Shown here one piece after another: positions 33,491-42,715 of a stretch of 64,000 nucleotides of DNA. This DNA is from Paenibacillus sanguinis 2301083 = DSM 16941 (GTDB taxonomy: Bacteria; Bacillota; Bacilli; Paenibacillales; Paenibacillaceae): assembly GCF_000374825.1 (NCBI RefSeq), contig NZ_KB895378.1, positions 265,048 through 329,047 of the forward strand, in the 5' to 3' direction. The position numbers and the translations under genes were made by a program. Positions within the stretch are counted from its first letter, which is position 1, and each line of letters begins with the position of its first letter. Below the pieces are notes generated by a model, which did not search any database, was not told the DNA's origin, and saw only the letters and a program-made list of their open reading frames with translations.

Positions 33491-35002
33491 CTATTCTTTA
33501 GCTGCTGTCTGCTTGTTTTTTGAAGTGAGCATGCGAACCAGCTTCATAATCAGCGGCCATACCGTGACCAGAATTCCCACGGATAACAACGTTCCGGAAA
33601 TCGGACGTGTCAGGAACATCGTCAGATCCCCCTTGAAGATCAGGGTGGATTGGTTGAATGAATTTTCCAGCGTTGGACCAAGCATCACACCCAGCACTAA
33701 CGGGGATGGCTCCATCTTGGCCTTGCGAAGCAAATAACCCAAAGCACCGAAGATCACCATAATGACCACATCGGCCATGCTGCTTCTCACTGAGAAGGCG
33801 CCGACAATACAAAAGATCAGTACGATGGGCATCATCACGGCAGAACGCAGGTGCGCAATCTTGGCAAAGATACCTACCATAGGCAGGTTAAGAACCAGCA
33901 GCATCACGTTCCCGATATACATGCTGGCAATGAGCGCCCAGAAGATCGTGGGATGATCCTGAATCATCATCGGTCCCGGCGTAATCCCCTGAATCATAAA
34001 GGCACTCAGCAGGATAGCTGGCAGTGGAGAGAACGGAACCCCCAACGACAGCAAGGGAACCAACGCCCCCGTACTTGCGCCATTATTGGCTGATTCCGGT
34101 CCGGCTACTCCTTCGATTGCGCCTTCGCCAAATTCCTCCGGATGCTTGGAGATTCTCTTCTCCAGACCGTAGGACGCATAGGTGCTAAGAATACTGGCTG
34201 GTCCAGGAATCAAGCCCATAATGAAGCCTAACAGCCCCCCGCGAACCATCGGCCCTGTGCTGCGTCTGAATTCATCTTTGGTAGGGAGCAATTTTCGCAA
34301 TGACAAGTCTGCCTTGGCCGGCTTCGTATCATTGTTTTCCCAAGAAGACAGCACCTCGCTCAAACCATACAGTCCCATAATAATAGGGATAAAATCCAAT
34401 CCATCGAACAGGGAGGGCAAGCCGAACGTCAATCGTAGGCCGCCACTGACCGGATCGATGCCAATCACGGAGATGACGATACCACAAGCGATTAGCAAGT
34501 AGCTGCGAATCAACGATTTGTCGGTCATCCGGGACAAGACCATAAGGCCGACAAGCACAATTGCGAAGTATTCAGGCGGTCCGAACTTCAAGGCCATTCG
34601 CGCCAGTGGCGGGGCCATAAAGGTTAAGAGTATAACTCCAATGGTACCGGCCACGAATGATCCAATGGCTGCAATGGATAAGGCGGCGCCCGCCCGACCC
34701 TTCTGCGTCATCTTGTACCCGTCCAGGGTCGTGACCACTGAGGCCGCTTCCCCCGGAACGTTCACCAGGATCGAGGTGGTCGATCCGCCGTACATCCCGC
34801 CGAAGTAAATGCCTGCAATAAGAATCAAAGCCGCCAAGGGCTCCATGGAGAAGGTGATCGGCAAAAGCATGGAAATGGCGCCCACTGGCCCGAGTCCCGG
34901 CAATACGCCAACCAACGTTCCCAAAGCGACGCCCAGCAAGCAGATAAGCAGGTGCTTGAAGGTGAGGGCCGCCAATATACCTTCTATAATTTGTTCTGAC
35001 AT
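33491..35002 (-). CDS. tctA: Tripartite tricarboxylate transporter large membrane subunit TctA
   Basis: 503 residues, about 11-12 membrane helices. [21 protein letters not shown] (about 25-45; given here as [13 protein letters not shown]) and [18 protein letters not shown] are the conserved TctA motifs, with a second [20 protein letters not shown] repeat-type motif in the middle. It forms the main permease of a TTT family importer for di- or tricarboxylates and related acids, driven by an ion gradient. It is in the canonical order TctC-TctB-TctA. Confidence 0.95.
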   Translation of the reverse strand: MSEQIIEGILAALTFKHLLICLLGVALGTLVGVLPGLGPVGAISMLLPITFSMEPLAALILIAGIYFGGMYGGSTTSILVNVPGEAASVVTTLDGYKMTQKGRAGAALSIAAIGSFVAGTIGVILLTFMAPPLARMALKFGPPEYFAIVLVGLMVLSRMTDKSLIRSYLLIACGIVISVIGIDPVSGGLRLTFGLPSLFDGLDFIPIIMGLYGLSEVLSSWENNDTKPAKADLSLRKLLPTKDEFRRSTGPMVRGGLLGFIMGLIPGPASILSTYASYGLEKRISKHPEEFGEGAIEGVAGPESANNGASTGALVPLLSLGVPFSPLPAILLSAFMIQGITPGPMMIQDHPTIFWALIASMYIGNVMLLVLNLPMVGIFAKIAHLRSAVMMPIVLIFCIVGAFSVRSSMADVVIMVIFGALGYLLRKAKMEPSPLVLGVMLGPTLENSFNQSTLIFKGDLTMFLTRPISGTLLSVGILVTVWPLIMKLVRMLTSKNKQTAAKE

Positions 35003-35036
35003 GTTGCTGCTCCTTCCAATCGCAGTTGCTGTGAGG

Positions 35037-35510
35037 TTAAGAGAACCATATTCCGGATGGCAATGATAGCATGAGCCACAGATCGAACACCAGCCAGATC
35101 ACAAGGGTCGTTGCCACCGTCAGCACCCCCAAGCGCCAACCCTTTAACCCAAGCGCATAACCCGCCGCGAATACAGCCACCAGAGAAGCGATAACAAAGC
35201 CAGCAAAATGATTGATCAGGATAAAGCCAATAAGGATGGCCATAAACACGCCAAACCCCTTGAGGCTAGTAATAATATCTTCTGTCTCTACTTGGTTGAC
35301 TTGCCCACGGCGATAGGCCACAAATAATGAAACCAGCATACATAGGCTTAATATAATCATTAAATTGCCGAATAGCGTCGGGAAGAATCCCGACCCTATT
35401 CGTTTGAGAGTCCCAAAGGGCAAGCCTGCTGTTTGTATTCGTGTAACGATTCCTGCTCCCAGCATCAAGAAGGCAGTCAGGATACGGGCGAGGAAAACAG
35501 GACGGCTCAT
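35037..35510 (-). CDS. tctB: Tripartite tricarboxylate transporter small membrane subunit TctB
   Basis: 157 residues with four predicted helices (about 5-25, 42-62, 80-110, 125-150). IGSGFFPTLFGNLMIILSL is the usual TctB N-terminal pattern. It partners TctA in the membrane. The start overlaps the TctC stop (TAATG), indicating translational coupling. Confidence 0.88.
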   Translation of the reverse strand: MSRPVFLARILTAFLMLGAGIVTRIQTAGLPFGTLKRIGSGFFPTLFGNLMIILSLCMLVSLFVAYRRGQVNQVETEDIITSLKGFGVFMAILIGFILINHFAGFVIASLVAVFAAGYALGLKGWRLGVLTVATTLVIWLVFDLWLMLSLPSGIWFS

Positions 35511-36538
35511 TATTTTGTTTTTCCTAACTTCTTATAGATTTCACCAGTGGCTTGATACCAAGCTTCAACCTCGGCGCGTGAATCCTCCGCGTTCTTGTAG
35601 CCCAATTGGTAGCCTGCCTGCGCCATAAGCTCCTTGAATTTATCCGACTCATATACCTTCTTGGTCAATTCGTCGATCTTCGCTACGATCGCTGGATCTA
35701 CGTTGTTCGGAATGACGATAAAGTGACCTGCGCCACCGCTCACCCCTTCTACACCCGCTTCGGCAATCGTTGGCACGTCAGGAACCTGATCCACACGGTT
35801 CTCACTCAATACAGCCAGTGCGCGTAACTCACCTGCTTTCACCTGAGAGGCTACCTCCGGTACGTTCATAATCCCTGCGTCCACATGTCCGCCCAGCACG
35901 GCTGGAAGCAATTCGCCGCTGCCCTGGAATGGAACGTGTTGCAGCGTTGTTTCGGTGCGGTCCTCCAGCATATAAGCCAGCATGGCTACCACCGTAGCTT
36001 CACCCGGGTTGCCAATCGTTAGCTCGCCAGGATTAGACTTGGCGTGGTTAATCAGGTCTTCCAGCGTTTGGAATGGAGAATCCTTGGGGACGACGATGAT
36101 TCCGACCATGTCCCCGATCTTGTTAACGATGGTGTAATCCTCCATGGTGTACTCGGCTGGCGTAATATGCAGCGCCGAGGACAGGTGACCTGTCGCGGCC
36201 CACAACCAGGTGTATCCATCCGGCTTCGCCCGAACCAGCTCGTAGTTGCCGACGGTTCCGGAACCCCCATTAACGTTCTTGACGGTAATTGTTGTATCAA
36301 TAATGCCCGTCGCGGCTTCAACGAAGCTGCGTGTTAAAATATCCGAGACCCCGCCTGCACTGAACGGAACGATAAATTCAATATTTTTCTCCGGGTAGCT
36401 GTCTGCCGCACTAGTATTAGCCGCTGTATTTCCCCCGGTATTGGTTGCTGAATCATTCTTGCCAGCCCCATTTCCGCAAGCAGCAAGCAATGAAACCACG
36501 GTAATTACCAAGACGAGACTGAACCATTTTTTAGCCAT
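35510..36538 (-). CDS. tctC: Tripartite tricarboxylate transporter substrate-binding lipoprotein TctC (Bug family)
   Basis: 342 residues. Lipoprotein signal ends LLAACGNG; a Gly/Asn/Thr linker follows, then the mature Bug-type fold: YPEKNIEFIVPFSAGGVSDILTR (parts: IEFIVPFSAGG, about 50-65), NVNGGSGTVGNYELVRAKPDGYT and GSGELLPAVLGGHVDAGI. It captures the substrate, usually a carboxylate, for TctAB. The operon promoter lies about 85 bp upstream (36623-36651). Confidence 0.94.
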   Translation of the reverse strand: MAKKWFSLVLVITVVSLLAACGNGAGKNDSATNTGGNTAANTSAADSYPEKNIEFIVPFSAGGVSDILTRSFVEAATGIIDTTITVKNVNGGSGTVGNYELVRAKPDGYTWLWAATGHLSSALHITPAEYTMEDYTIVNKIGDMVGIIVVPKDSPFQTLEDLINHAKSNPGELTIGNPGEATVVAMLAYMLEDRTETTLQHVPFQGSGELLPAVLGGHVDAGIMNVPEVASQVKAGELRALAVLSENRVDQVPDVPTIAEAGVEGVSGGAGHFIVIPNNVDPAIVAKIDELTKKVYESDKFKELMAQAGYQLGYKNAEDSRAEVEAWYQATGEIYKKLGKTK

Positions 36539-36622
36539 ATCCTTCTGTCCCCTTCACATGTTGAATATTTTTGCCTCTGAGCTGCGTTAAATCATTTTAT
36601 CCAAGTGGTTTAGTATGTTTTG

Positions 36623-36651
36623 AATATAAAAACTTTGCAGAACTTTGTCAA
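36623..36651 (-). promoter_or_regulatory. Sigma-A promoter of the tct catabolic operon
   Basis: On the minus strand TTGACA (36651-36646), 17 bp, TATATT (36628-36623). A direct repeat, AACTTTG, lies within and beside it. No regulator gene adjoins this end. Confidence 0.75.
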
Positions 36652-36778
36652 CAAAAATTTTATCGGTGTTAGCTTTGTATGTTAAAAATCACCTCCCAGC
36701 ACATAGGCTCAGAGTTTTCAACTCATGCCCATAAATTGGGGCCATTTTCAAACTATGGGTTCTACACCAACACCAAAA

Positions 36779-36808
36779 ATCCCCCCTCGCTCAGGCGATA
36801 GGGGGGAT
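36779..36808 (-). terminator. Terminator downstream of the bla-like gene group
   Basis: Strong stem ATCCCCCCT / AGGGGGGAT; minus-strand continuation is TTTTTGG. It ends the transcript from 37814 to 36828. Confidence 0.75.
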
Positions 36809-36827
36809 CCAGGACATATACTTCCGA

Positions 36828-37196
36828 CTACAACTTCATATCAAGCATGGAGGAAGACGGCAAGCTATTAAACGCTGGGAAGCTGCGATAGTTGCGGCTA
36901 AACGGCTGCTGCAACTGCATCCTGTATGCATTGCTTCCGGTATCCCCCAATCCAGTTCCTAGCAGTAAGGACAGCATTGTCAAGGTGTTGTAATTCATAG
37001 CACTGGAGTCAAATGAAGACAATGAATACGGTGAATATGGAATTCGGGGCAGTAATCTCGATGCGCCGGTAGCGGACAACCCGTTGGAAGGAGCATATGA
37101 AGATGTCAGCCCTGTAAGGAGCGGAGTTAAATACTGATTAAAGGACAGGGAGCTCCTATTGGAACTGGCATTTAACTTTCCCCCGCCAACCTCCAT
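36828..37196 (-). CDS. Hypothetical Ser/Leu-rich protein after the truncated BlaR1
   Basis: 122 residues, rich in Ser, Leu, Tyr and Asn, with no family recognised. It starts inside the end of the BlaR1-like ORF in another frame (overlap 37156-37196), and a terminator follows its stop. It could be a separate protein or the frameshifted tail of the BlaR1-like one. A shorter version starting at MNYNTLTMLS is possible. Confidence 0.4.
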   Translation of the reverse strand: MEVGGGKLNASSNRSSLSFNQYLTPLLTGLTSSYAPSNGLSATGASRLLPRIPYSPYSLSSFDSSAMNYNTLTMLSLLLGTGLGDTGSNAYRMQLQQPFSRNYRSFPAFNSLPSSSMLDMKL

Positions 37197-37416
37197 ACAG
37201 GTATGGGTCCGTCCAGTTCTCGATGCTGATTGCGCTAGTATAGGTGACAGGCAGAAGAAGCTTTAATAGAAGCAGACACCAAATCCAGCATATAACACGG
37301 GGACTCAGCCAGTTGCGGCCAATATAGCGGAACAGCAGAGCGATCAAGGCGATAATCGAACCTGCCAGCGTCAGCTCCAGCCCTTTGAGAAATAACATGG
37401 GCAACAACAGCGTCAC
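37156..37416 (-). CDS. BlaR1/M56-like membrane protein, truncated
   Basis: 86 residues. The first two membrane helices (PMLFLKGLELTLAGSIIALIALLF and VICWIWCLLLLKLLLPV; parts only) and the RNWLSPRVICWIW-type link resemble the start of BlaR1/MecR1 M56 proteins. The zinc metalloprotease HExxH helix and the outer penicillin-binding sensor, normally giving about 400-600 residues, are absent. It begins at a GTG that overlaps the BlaI stop (GTGA), as in normal bla pairs. It may be a remnant that cannot inactivate BlaI. Confidence 0.6.
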   Translation of the reverse strand: MTLLLPMLFLKGLELTLAGSIIALIALLFRYIGRNWLSPRVICWIWCLLLLKLLLPVTYTSAISIENWTDPYLYGGWRGKVKCQFQ

Positions 37417-37814
37417 TCGTTCCCATCCTCTCCTTTGGCCTCATAGAGCATTTGGCGAAGCCGTTCTGCTTCAGCGCTAGTCAATCCGCCATCCTTCAGG
37501 AAGCCAGCCAGCAGTGCGCTTTTATCTCCGTCGTAATACATTTGCAGAAATTGCTGCCGTTCCTGCTGAAGATACTGCTGTTCACTTACTATCGGAGCAT
37601 AGTAATAAATCCGGGCATCCTGAGCATCCACCGTATAGTCGACAAAACCTTTGGCTACCAGCTTGCGCAAAAGCGTCTTTACAGTACGAAAATGCCAATC
37701 CGACTGCTTCGCCACCTGATCCACGATGACTCTAGCCGAGCTGCGTCCCTCCTTCCACAGAACCTTCATCACGATGAGCTCGGAAGGACTCATGCTCTTC
37801 TCTTTACGCTTCAC
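37413..37814 (-). CDS. blaI: BlaI/MecI/CopY family transcriptional repressor
   Basis: 133 residues: winged HTH with SPSELIVMKVLWKEGRSSAR (about 9-28), WHFRTVKTLLRKLVAKGFVDY (about 41-61), and the dimerisation helices at the C-terminus (FLKDGGLTSAEAERLRQML). Starts at GTG 37814 after AAGGAGG. Normally it represses resistance or envelope genes until BlaR1 cleaves it. The partner here is truncated, and no beta-lactamase gene is present, so its target may be elsewhere or itself. Confidence 0.88.
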   Translation of the reverse strand: MKRKEKSMSPSELIVMKVLWKEGRSSARVIVDQVAKQSDWHFRTVKTLLRKLVAKGFVDYTVDAQDARIYYYAPIVSEQQYLQQERQQFLQMYYDGDKSALLAGFLKDGGLTSAEAERLRQMLYEAKGEDGNE

Positions 37815-37887
37815 AATGATCCCTCCTTACTTACAATGGTTCTATTTCTACTATCGGCAGAATAATAGATTATAGTTATAGTCTTTT

Positions 37888-38631
37888 CTATTTCTGAACA
37901 AAGACATAAGTATGCTCATCGGACAACATCTCGTTATACTTAAACTCCATCCGATCAAAAAGTTTAATCTCTTCCACAGAAACAACCTGTCGTTCGGTTA
38001 TGTAGCGAACCATTTCGCCCCGGGCCATCTTGACCAGCGTTCCCTTCTCTACGACCTTTCCACCAATAAGCTGGCCGAACACGCAGGTCACGAAGCGAAT
38101 GGAATCGCTCAAGTAAGGGGTAATGCATTTGCTATACTCCTTGGAAGCCAGATTAACGATGCAATCGGTCTCAGAAAACAACGCATCAGCCAACCTTCGG
38201 CCCCAAAATTCATATAAGGAGCGGAAGCCTGGCCCGGCCAGCTTGGCCTGCATCTCCAGCCGGTAAGGCACAACACCATCAAACGGCCGTAACATTCCAT
38301 AAAATCCTGATAAAATCCGCAGATGCTCCTCCAGATAATCAAGCTCTTTCTTACTGAACACGCCCGGCCCCATATATTGATATTGAATACCTTCATACGA
38401 ATAGATCGCCGGGGTCAAGCGTTCCGTTAGCTTCATATGCCGAATCCGTTCATTGTTTAACTGCGCAATAGCATCATTGCATTTCCAAAGGGACTTGAGC
38501 TGATCATAAGACATCCCTTGAAGTCGCTTCAGCAGTTGCTCGGTCTCAGCAAGCCAACCCGGCAGTTGACGAAAGTCCAAACTATCTGTATCGGCATTCA
38601 TCTTCTTGGCAGGTGAAATAATCATTCTCAT
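37888..38631 (-). CDS. yaaA: Peroxide stress protein YaaA family
   Basis: About 247 residues from ATG 38631 (MRMIISPAKKMN), preceded by AAGGAAAG. Conserved YaaA/DUF328 segments: SPAKKM, then RPFDGVVPYRLEMQAKLAG, FWGRRLADAL, and a C-terminal FVTCVFG. YaaA binds DNA and limits iron-driven damage during peroxide stress. Single gene. Confidence 0.88.
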   Translation of the reverse strand: MRMIISPAKKMNADTDSLDFRQLPGWLAETEQLLKRLQGMSYDQLKSLWKCNDAIAQLNNERIRHMKLTERLTPAIYSYEGIQYQYMGPGVFSKKELDYLEEHLRILSGFYGMLRPFDGVVPYRLEMQAKLAGPGFRSLYEFWGRRLADALFSETDCIVNLASKEYSKCITPYLSDSIRFVTCVFGQLIGGKVVEKGTLVKMARGEMVRYITERQVVSVEEIKLFDRMEFKYNEMLSDEHTYVFVQK

Positions 38632-38748
38632 AAGTGCTTCTTTCCTTTTCCTATCATATTCCGATTTCAATTTCACGCCTCTTCACTGTAACGGCTCTAA
38701 TTCTATCTTTCATATCATGACCTGTAATCATGTGCATGTCTACTCCTT

Positions 38749-38904
38749 TATAGAGGTTGTTCAGAAAGTCGCTTTCTGCGAAAACGTGTAGCTCCGCTAC
38801 TGACGTCTCTAGCTTCATCGGGGCTCAAGCGTTTTGCAAAAACGCACATCGGTAGCATAAGCTACCGTCCTGTAAACTCGACTTTTTGAACACGCACTTA
38901 TAGG
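38749..38904. repeat. Dispersed inverted-end repeat, copy D
   Basis: Ends TATAGAGGTTGTTCAGAAAG and CGACTTTTTGAACACGCACT then TATAG. Non-coding; nearly an inverted copy of the left half of copy C. Confidence 0.7.
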
Positions 38905-39001
38905 GTGAGAATTGTACAGGCTCTGTTTTTTGGGTAAACTTCTATCAAGCGCAGCTGTAGCTAAAGAACCCATCGCCTGAGACACAAGAGGAGGACTCAC
39001 A

Positions 39002-39568
39002 TTGGTCAATAAAAAGGAAGCATTGTCTGTGGAGCAAACCGAGGAATTGTTAGACCTGTTAAAGTCCCGGTTCGAGAGCAATATGAAACGGCACACGGGG
39101 TTGGAATGGTCAAAGGTGCAAGCCAAGCTTGAGGCTAACTCCGATCAATTGCGAATCATTCATGAAATGGAAAGCACCGGCGGAGAACCCGACGTGATTG
39201 GTTACGATGAGACCTCCGGGGAATATATCTACTGCGATTGCTCGGCAGAAAGTCCAAAGGGTCGCCGCAGCGTGTGCTACGACCATGACGCGCTGAATGC
39301 CAGAAAGCAGAATAAACCTGAAAACAGTGCCATGCAAATGGCCGCTGAAATCGGCATCGAGCTGTTAAACGAAGAACAGTATCGGGAACTGCAACAGTTC
39401 GGCCCATTTGATACGAAAACATCAAGCTGGTTGAAAACCCCTGACGACATCCGCAAGCTCGGCGGGGCCATCTTTGGCGACTACCGCTACGGCCAGGTCT
39501 TTCTCTATCATAATGGTGCGGATTCTTACTACGGAGCTAGAGGCTTCCGGGGATTGCTCAGAGTTTAA
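39002..39568 (+). CDS. DUF4256 domain-containing protein
   Basis: 188 residues covering one DUF4256 domain: LLDLLKSRFESNMKRHTGLEW, MESTGGEPDVIGYD, YCDCSAESPKGRRSVCYDHDAL, and a C-terminal GAIFGDYRYGQVFLYHNGADSYYGARGFRG (recognisable parts only). Function unknown. The start is TTG at 39002, seven bases after AGGAGG. Confidence 0.85.
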   Translation: MVNKKEALSVEQTEELLDLLKSRFESNMKRHTGLEWSKVQAKLEANSDQLRIIHEMESTGGEPDVIGYDETSGEYIYCDCSAESPKGRRSVCYDHDALNARKQNKPENSAMQMAAEIGIELLNEEQYRELQQFGPFDTKTSSWLKTPDDIRKLGGAIFGDYRYGQVFLYHNGADSYYGARGFRGLLRV

Positions 39569-39610
39569 AAGAGTTAGTTTGAGCTTGCAGCCAAAATGAA
39601 AACACAAACA

Positions 39611-39656
39611 ACGGCAGGCCCCGGCGCATAGTGATATGCCGTCCAGGACCTGCCGT
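39611..39656 (-). terminator. Terminator of the cellulase operon
   Basis: ACGGCAGG / CCTGCCGT outer stem with an inner GCATA/TATGC arm; minus-strand continuation TTGTTTGTGTTTTC. Lies 45 bp past the GH48 stop. Confidence 0.75.
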
Positions 39657-39700
39657 CTTATTACCTTATAGAAATGCTAGCATTGCCACCCACCTACGGA

Positions 39701-42691
39701 TTAGGGCTCTATCCCCCATACCAGGCTGCCGCCCAGGTAGGCGGTCACCTTGTCCCAATCCGCATAAGAGGTCTTTGACGCATCACGGGAATAATCATCC
39801 GCTTCGGCAAAATTGGTCCAATTCGATTTATTAATGCGAATCTGGATATCCCCGGAATCCTCTCCCGGTGCCAGCGTCCCGGCAGTTGGAGCGAAGGCTA
39901 TTTCAAAATAATTGTCTGCTCCAGGCAACGCGGGTTCCAGCTTTACGAAAGTGCCGCTTACGTTTCCACTGCCCACGACCGCGTAATCCACATTAAACTG
40001 CTGAGACGCATCTCCATCAATCGTATAGTAGTAGCGTACCTTTACATCGCTCAGCGACACCGTCTCGGTTCCGTTGTTCACGACCTTGAATTGGGCCCGA
40101 ATCTGGTTATCGTTCTCTCCCATGTCATCCGTACGGTACTGAACCTTCAATTCACCCGTCGGGATCGGCTTGGAGGTAGGCGTGGCACTGACCTCGGCCG
40201 AATCCGGGCTGGTCCCTATCGTGTTGGATGCACTAACCACATAGTAATAGGTGGTATCGTTCACTACGTTAGGGTCCATGTACGTGGTCGTAGTTACCGT
40301 AGCGATTGGGCTATAAGCCCCACCGCTCACCTCGGCGCGCTTGACCGTGTACTGTTCCGCCCCGGAGGATTTGCTCCAGCTTAACTCCACTTGGGTATCC
40401 CCGGGGGCGGCCTTCAAATTGGCTGGAGCCTTGGGAGCCACCGGCTCCACCGGACCTCCGCCGCCGCCCTGAATCAAGCGGTCATATTCCGCATAGGCGG
40501 TTGCCATATCCACTTGAGACCAGAAGCGGTGGTATACGAATTCAGGGGCGCCATCGTCCCAGGTTTCTGTTTGCGGATTCCATGAGTTCGTATACTTGTC
40601 CAATAGATAGGCCCATTGCGGATCATTGACAATGTTCGGGCGTACATCGGTGTAGCTCGCATAGACCCCATTACCGCCCCTTGATGGATCGGATGGCACC
40701 GTGTCATTGCCTGGAATAGTATTCCCTTGGCCAAACGTGCCCGTCCAACCGTCAGGGAAATAAATTTCCTTCTTGAAATAACGGCTATAATCGGAGTGTT
40801 CCTCCTTCGTAACAATGCCGATGCCGTCATTGTAATCCCATGCTGTATCCAGCAACGATTTAGCAAGCCCTTCCGCCTGCGAGCCCAGCGTCGTGAAGTC
40901 GCCCTCTTCGGCCTTGGTGGCTGCTGCGTAGAAGGTAAGCGCCTTGATATAACTGCCGAGCACGCCGATATCCTGGCTCGGGTTCTTTGTCACTGCATGA
41001 AGATTGGCATTGCCGGTGTGATTACTAAAGCCGCTCCAGTTGTCGGGCTGGCCGGACCATTCCAGATTGCCTGGAATCCAGAATTCACCCGGAGTCGATA
41101 CGGTAGCGATTTGCGGATCGTCTCCACCCAAGACGCGATTGCCTTGCTGATCCAGATAGTAGCCCTCGCTATCGGTGACAGGACGCTGGTCAGCAAAGAC
41201 GTAATCCATCGACCAATCAACCCAGTTCTCGGTGATTTGCTTGGCCATCTGGAAGTTCTCCGAGCTGGTATCTCCATTGGAGGCCAGGATATAGTAAAGC
41301 TCAGCGATACGCTCTACCCCCCAGGCCTGCATGCCAAACCAGTTGTTGGATGGCGGGTCATGATATACCGGAGCATCGTCGTAGGCCATGTCATAGAACG
41401 TGCTTGTCCCGGATGGATAGGCCTTGTAAGCGCCGTCATAACTGTTGGTGGCTCCGCCGGCTATCGCTCCCTCGCTGGATTGCAGCCAAGTATAGAATTC
41501 AAGCTGGCGTGAGAGTGAAGTCGCCCAATCCTGACCGGCTGTTGGCGAATTCGGGATCAGGCCGCTGTCAGGATCGGAGAGTGCATACGCGGCAACCACG
41601 TTCTGGTAGCCCTGATGAGCGTGACTGGCCCCGATGCGCCATGCCCAATTGCCTGTATTGCCGAGACCGCCGCCCCAGGCCGTATACCAGGCCATCAGAT
41701 AATGGCTGGCATTTTTGCCGTTGCCTGCGGAGGGACTTCCGTCCGCAGCGCTGCCGATTTCCTGAAAATACTTGTCATACATGCCATAGCGCAGATAATC
41801 GCCCATTTTCTTCGCTTTTTCAATATAGACCTCATTGTCATACCCAAGTGACTTGGCCCAATACATGGCCTGAACCGCACGCGCGTCAGCATCGGTGGCG
41901 TTGGTGTAGCGCCATTGAGCCGCCGGAGCATTCGCCTCCTTGGTGAACAGGGACATAAAGCCTTCCCCCGCCTTGCCAAAGCTCTTGTCATCCTGGGAAG
42001 GATGCGGCACGGCCTCCCATACTGACTCCTGTTCCCCTCTTTGGAAGGTATTCACATAGGTAGCGGTATGATCTGGATTGAGCAGATTGCCGAATTCATA
42101 CCAGTCGTCCACGTCGAGAAGCCAATGCATCAGATACGTCTGGTTATTCCCGTAGGTGGCCTTTAGTTCAGCGTCCAGCGGGTCTTTGCCCGCGGCATAT
42201 TGCCCGCTAAGCTGGCTTGGATATTGGTCAGGTTGACCATATTCCGCCGCATAGGTGGCCGGACTGTTCGGATTGTAGTAGCTCATGGTCGGCTGCTCTT
42301 CCTTGCCGTCGCCTTCATTGACCGGGATAATATATTTCTCCATGTTGTCCCAAGCGGCCTCTAACGGCTCCCAATCTGCCGTGTAATGCCCATACAGCAC
42401 CTCCAGCCACAGCCAGTAGCTGTATGCCTCGGAGGTCGTCATATGTCCGTAATCCGGGGCTTCGCTTATCAAGGTCTCGATCGAATGATAAGGTATGCCT
42501 TCCGAAGAGAAGTAACCGTTGCCTGGATCTTTCAATTGCGTATACAACTGCAGAAAGCGCGCTTGTTCAGGTGAAGCGGCCTCAGCCTGCGCAGTAGCTG
42601 CTCCGAACATCCCTCCTGTAAAAAGCGAGAACGTCAATGCTGTCGATAACAGGAATGAAGCTGATTTCCTGAAAGCCTTGGACAGTATCAT
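39701..42691 (-). CDS. Secreted GH48 cellobiohydrolase with Fn3 and CBM3
   Basis: 996 residues. Signal peptide (to about 38, AQAEAAS), GH48 catalytic domain (about 40-735), Gly-rich/Pro linker, Fn3 (about 745-838, GDTQVELSWSKSSGAEQY) and C-terminal CBM3 (about 845-996, YRTDDMGENDNQIRAQFKVVN... in parts). GH48 hallmarks: PDYGHMTTSEAYSYWLWLE (TTSEA holds the conserved Glu region), NGKNASHYLMAWYTAWGG, and WRIGASHAHQGYQN. It acts processively from cellulose reducing ends. It follows the GH9 gene by 25 bp, the usual synergistic pair. Confidence 0.95.
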   Translation of the reverse strand: MILSKAFRKSASFLLSTALTFSLFTGGMFGAATAQAEAASPEQARFLQLYTQLKDPGNGYFSSEGIPYHSIETLISEAPDYGHMTTSEAYSYWLWLEVLYGHYTADWEPLEAAWDNMEKYIIPVNEGDGKEEQPTMSYYNPNSPATYAAEYGQPDQYPSQLSGQYAAGKDPLDAELKATYGNNQTYLMHWLLDVDDWYEFGNLLNPDHTATYVNTFQRGEQESVWEAVPHPSQDDKSFGKAGEGFMSLFTKEANAPAAQWRYTNATDADARAVQAMYWAKSLGYDNEVYIEKAKKMGDYLRYGMYDKYFQEIGSAADGSPSAGNGKNASHYLMAWYTAWGGGLGNTGNWAWRIGASHAHQGYQNVVAAYALSDPDSGLIPNSPTAGQDWATSLSRQLEFYTWLQSSEGAIAGGATNSYDGAYKAYPSGTSTFYDMAYDDAPVYHDPPSNNWFGMQAWGVERIAELYYILASNGDTSSENFQMAKQITENWVDWSMDYVFADQRPVTDSEGYYLDQQGNRVLGGDDPQIATVSTPGEFWIPGNLEWSGQPDNWSGFSNHTGNANLHAVTKNPSQDIGVLGSYIKALTFYAAATKAEEGDFTTLGSQAEGLAKSLLDTAWDYNDGIGIVTKEEHSDYSRYFKKEIYFPDGWTGTFGQGNTIPGNDTVPSDPSRGGNGVYASYTDVRPNIVNDPQWAYLLDKYTNSWNPQTETWDDGAPEFVYHRFWSQVDMATAYAEYDRLIQGGGGGPVEPVAPKAPANLKAAPGDTQVELSWSKSSGAEQYTVKRAEVSGGAYSPIATVTTTTYMDPNVVNDTTYYYVVSASNTIGTSPDSAEVSATPTSKPIPTGELKVQYRTDDMGENDNQIRAQFKVVNNGTETVSLSDVKVRYYYTIDGDASQQFNVDYAVVGSGNVSGTFVKLEPALPGADNYFEIAFAPTAGTLAPGEDSGDIQIRINKSNWTNFAEADDYSRDASKTSYADWDKVTAYLGGSLVWGIEP

Positions 42692-42715
42692 TTGTGATCA
42701 TCCTCTCAAATATAA

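Noticed and set aside
40727-41512. Long ORFs antisense to GH48, the ThDP enzyme (21422-21967) and other GC-rich genes
   Set aside because: Opposite strands of well-supported genes; no family features or start signals.
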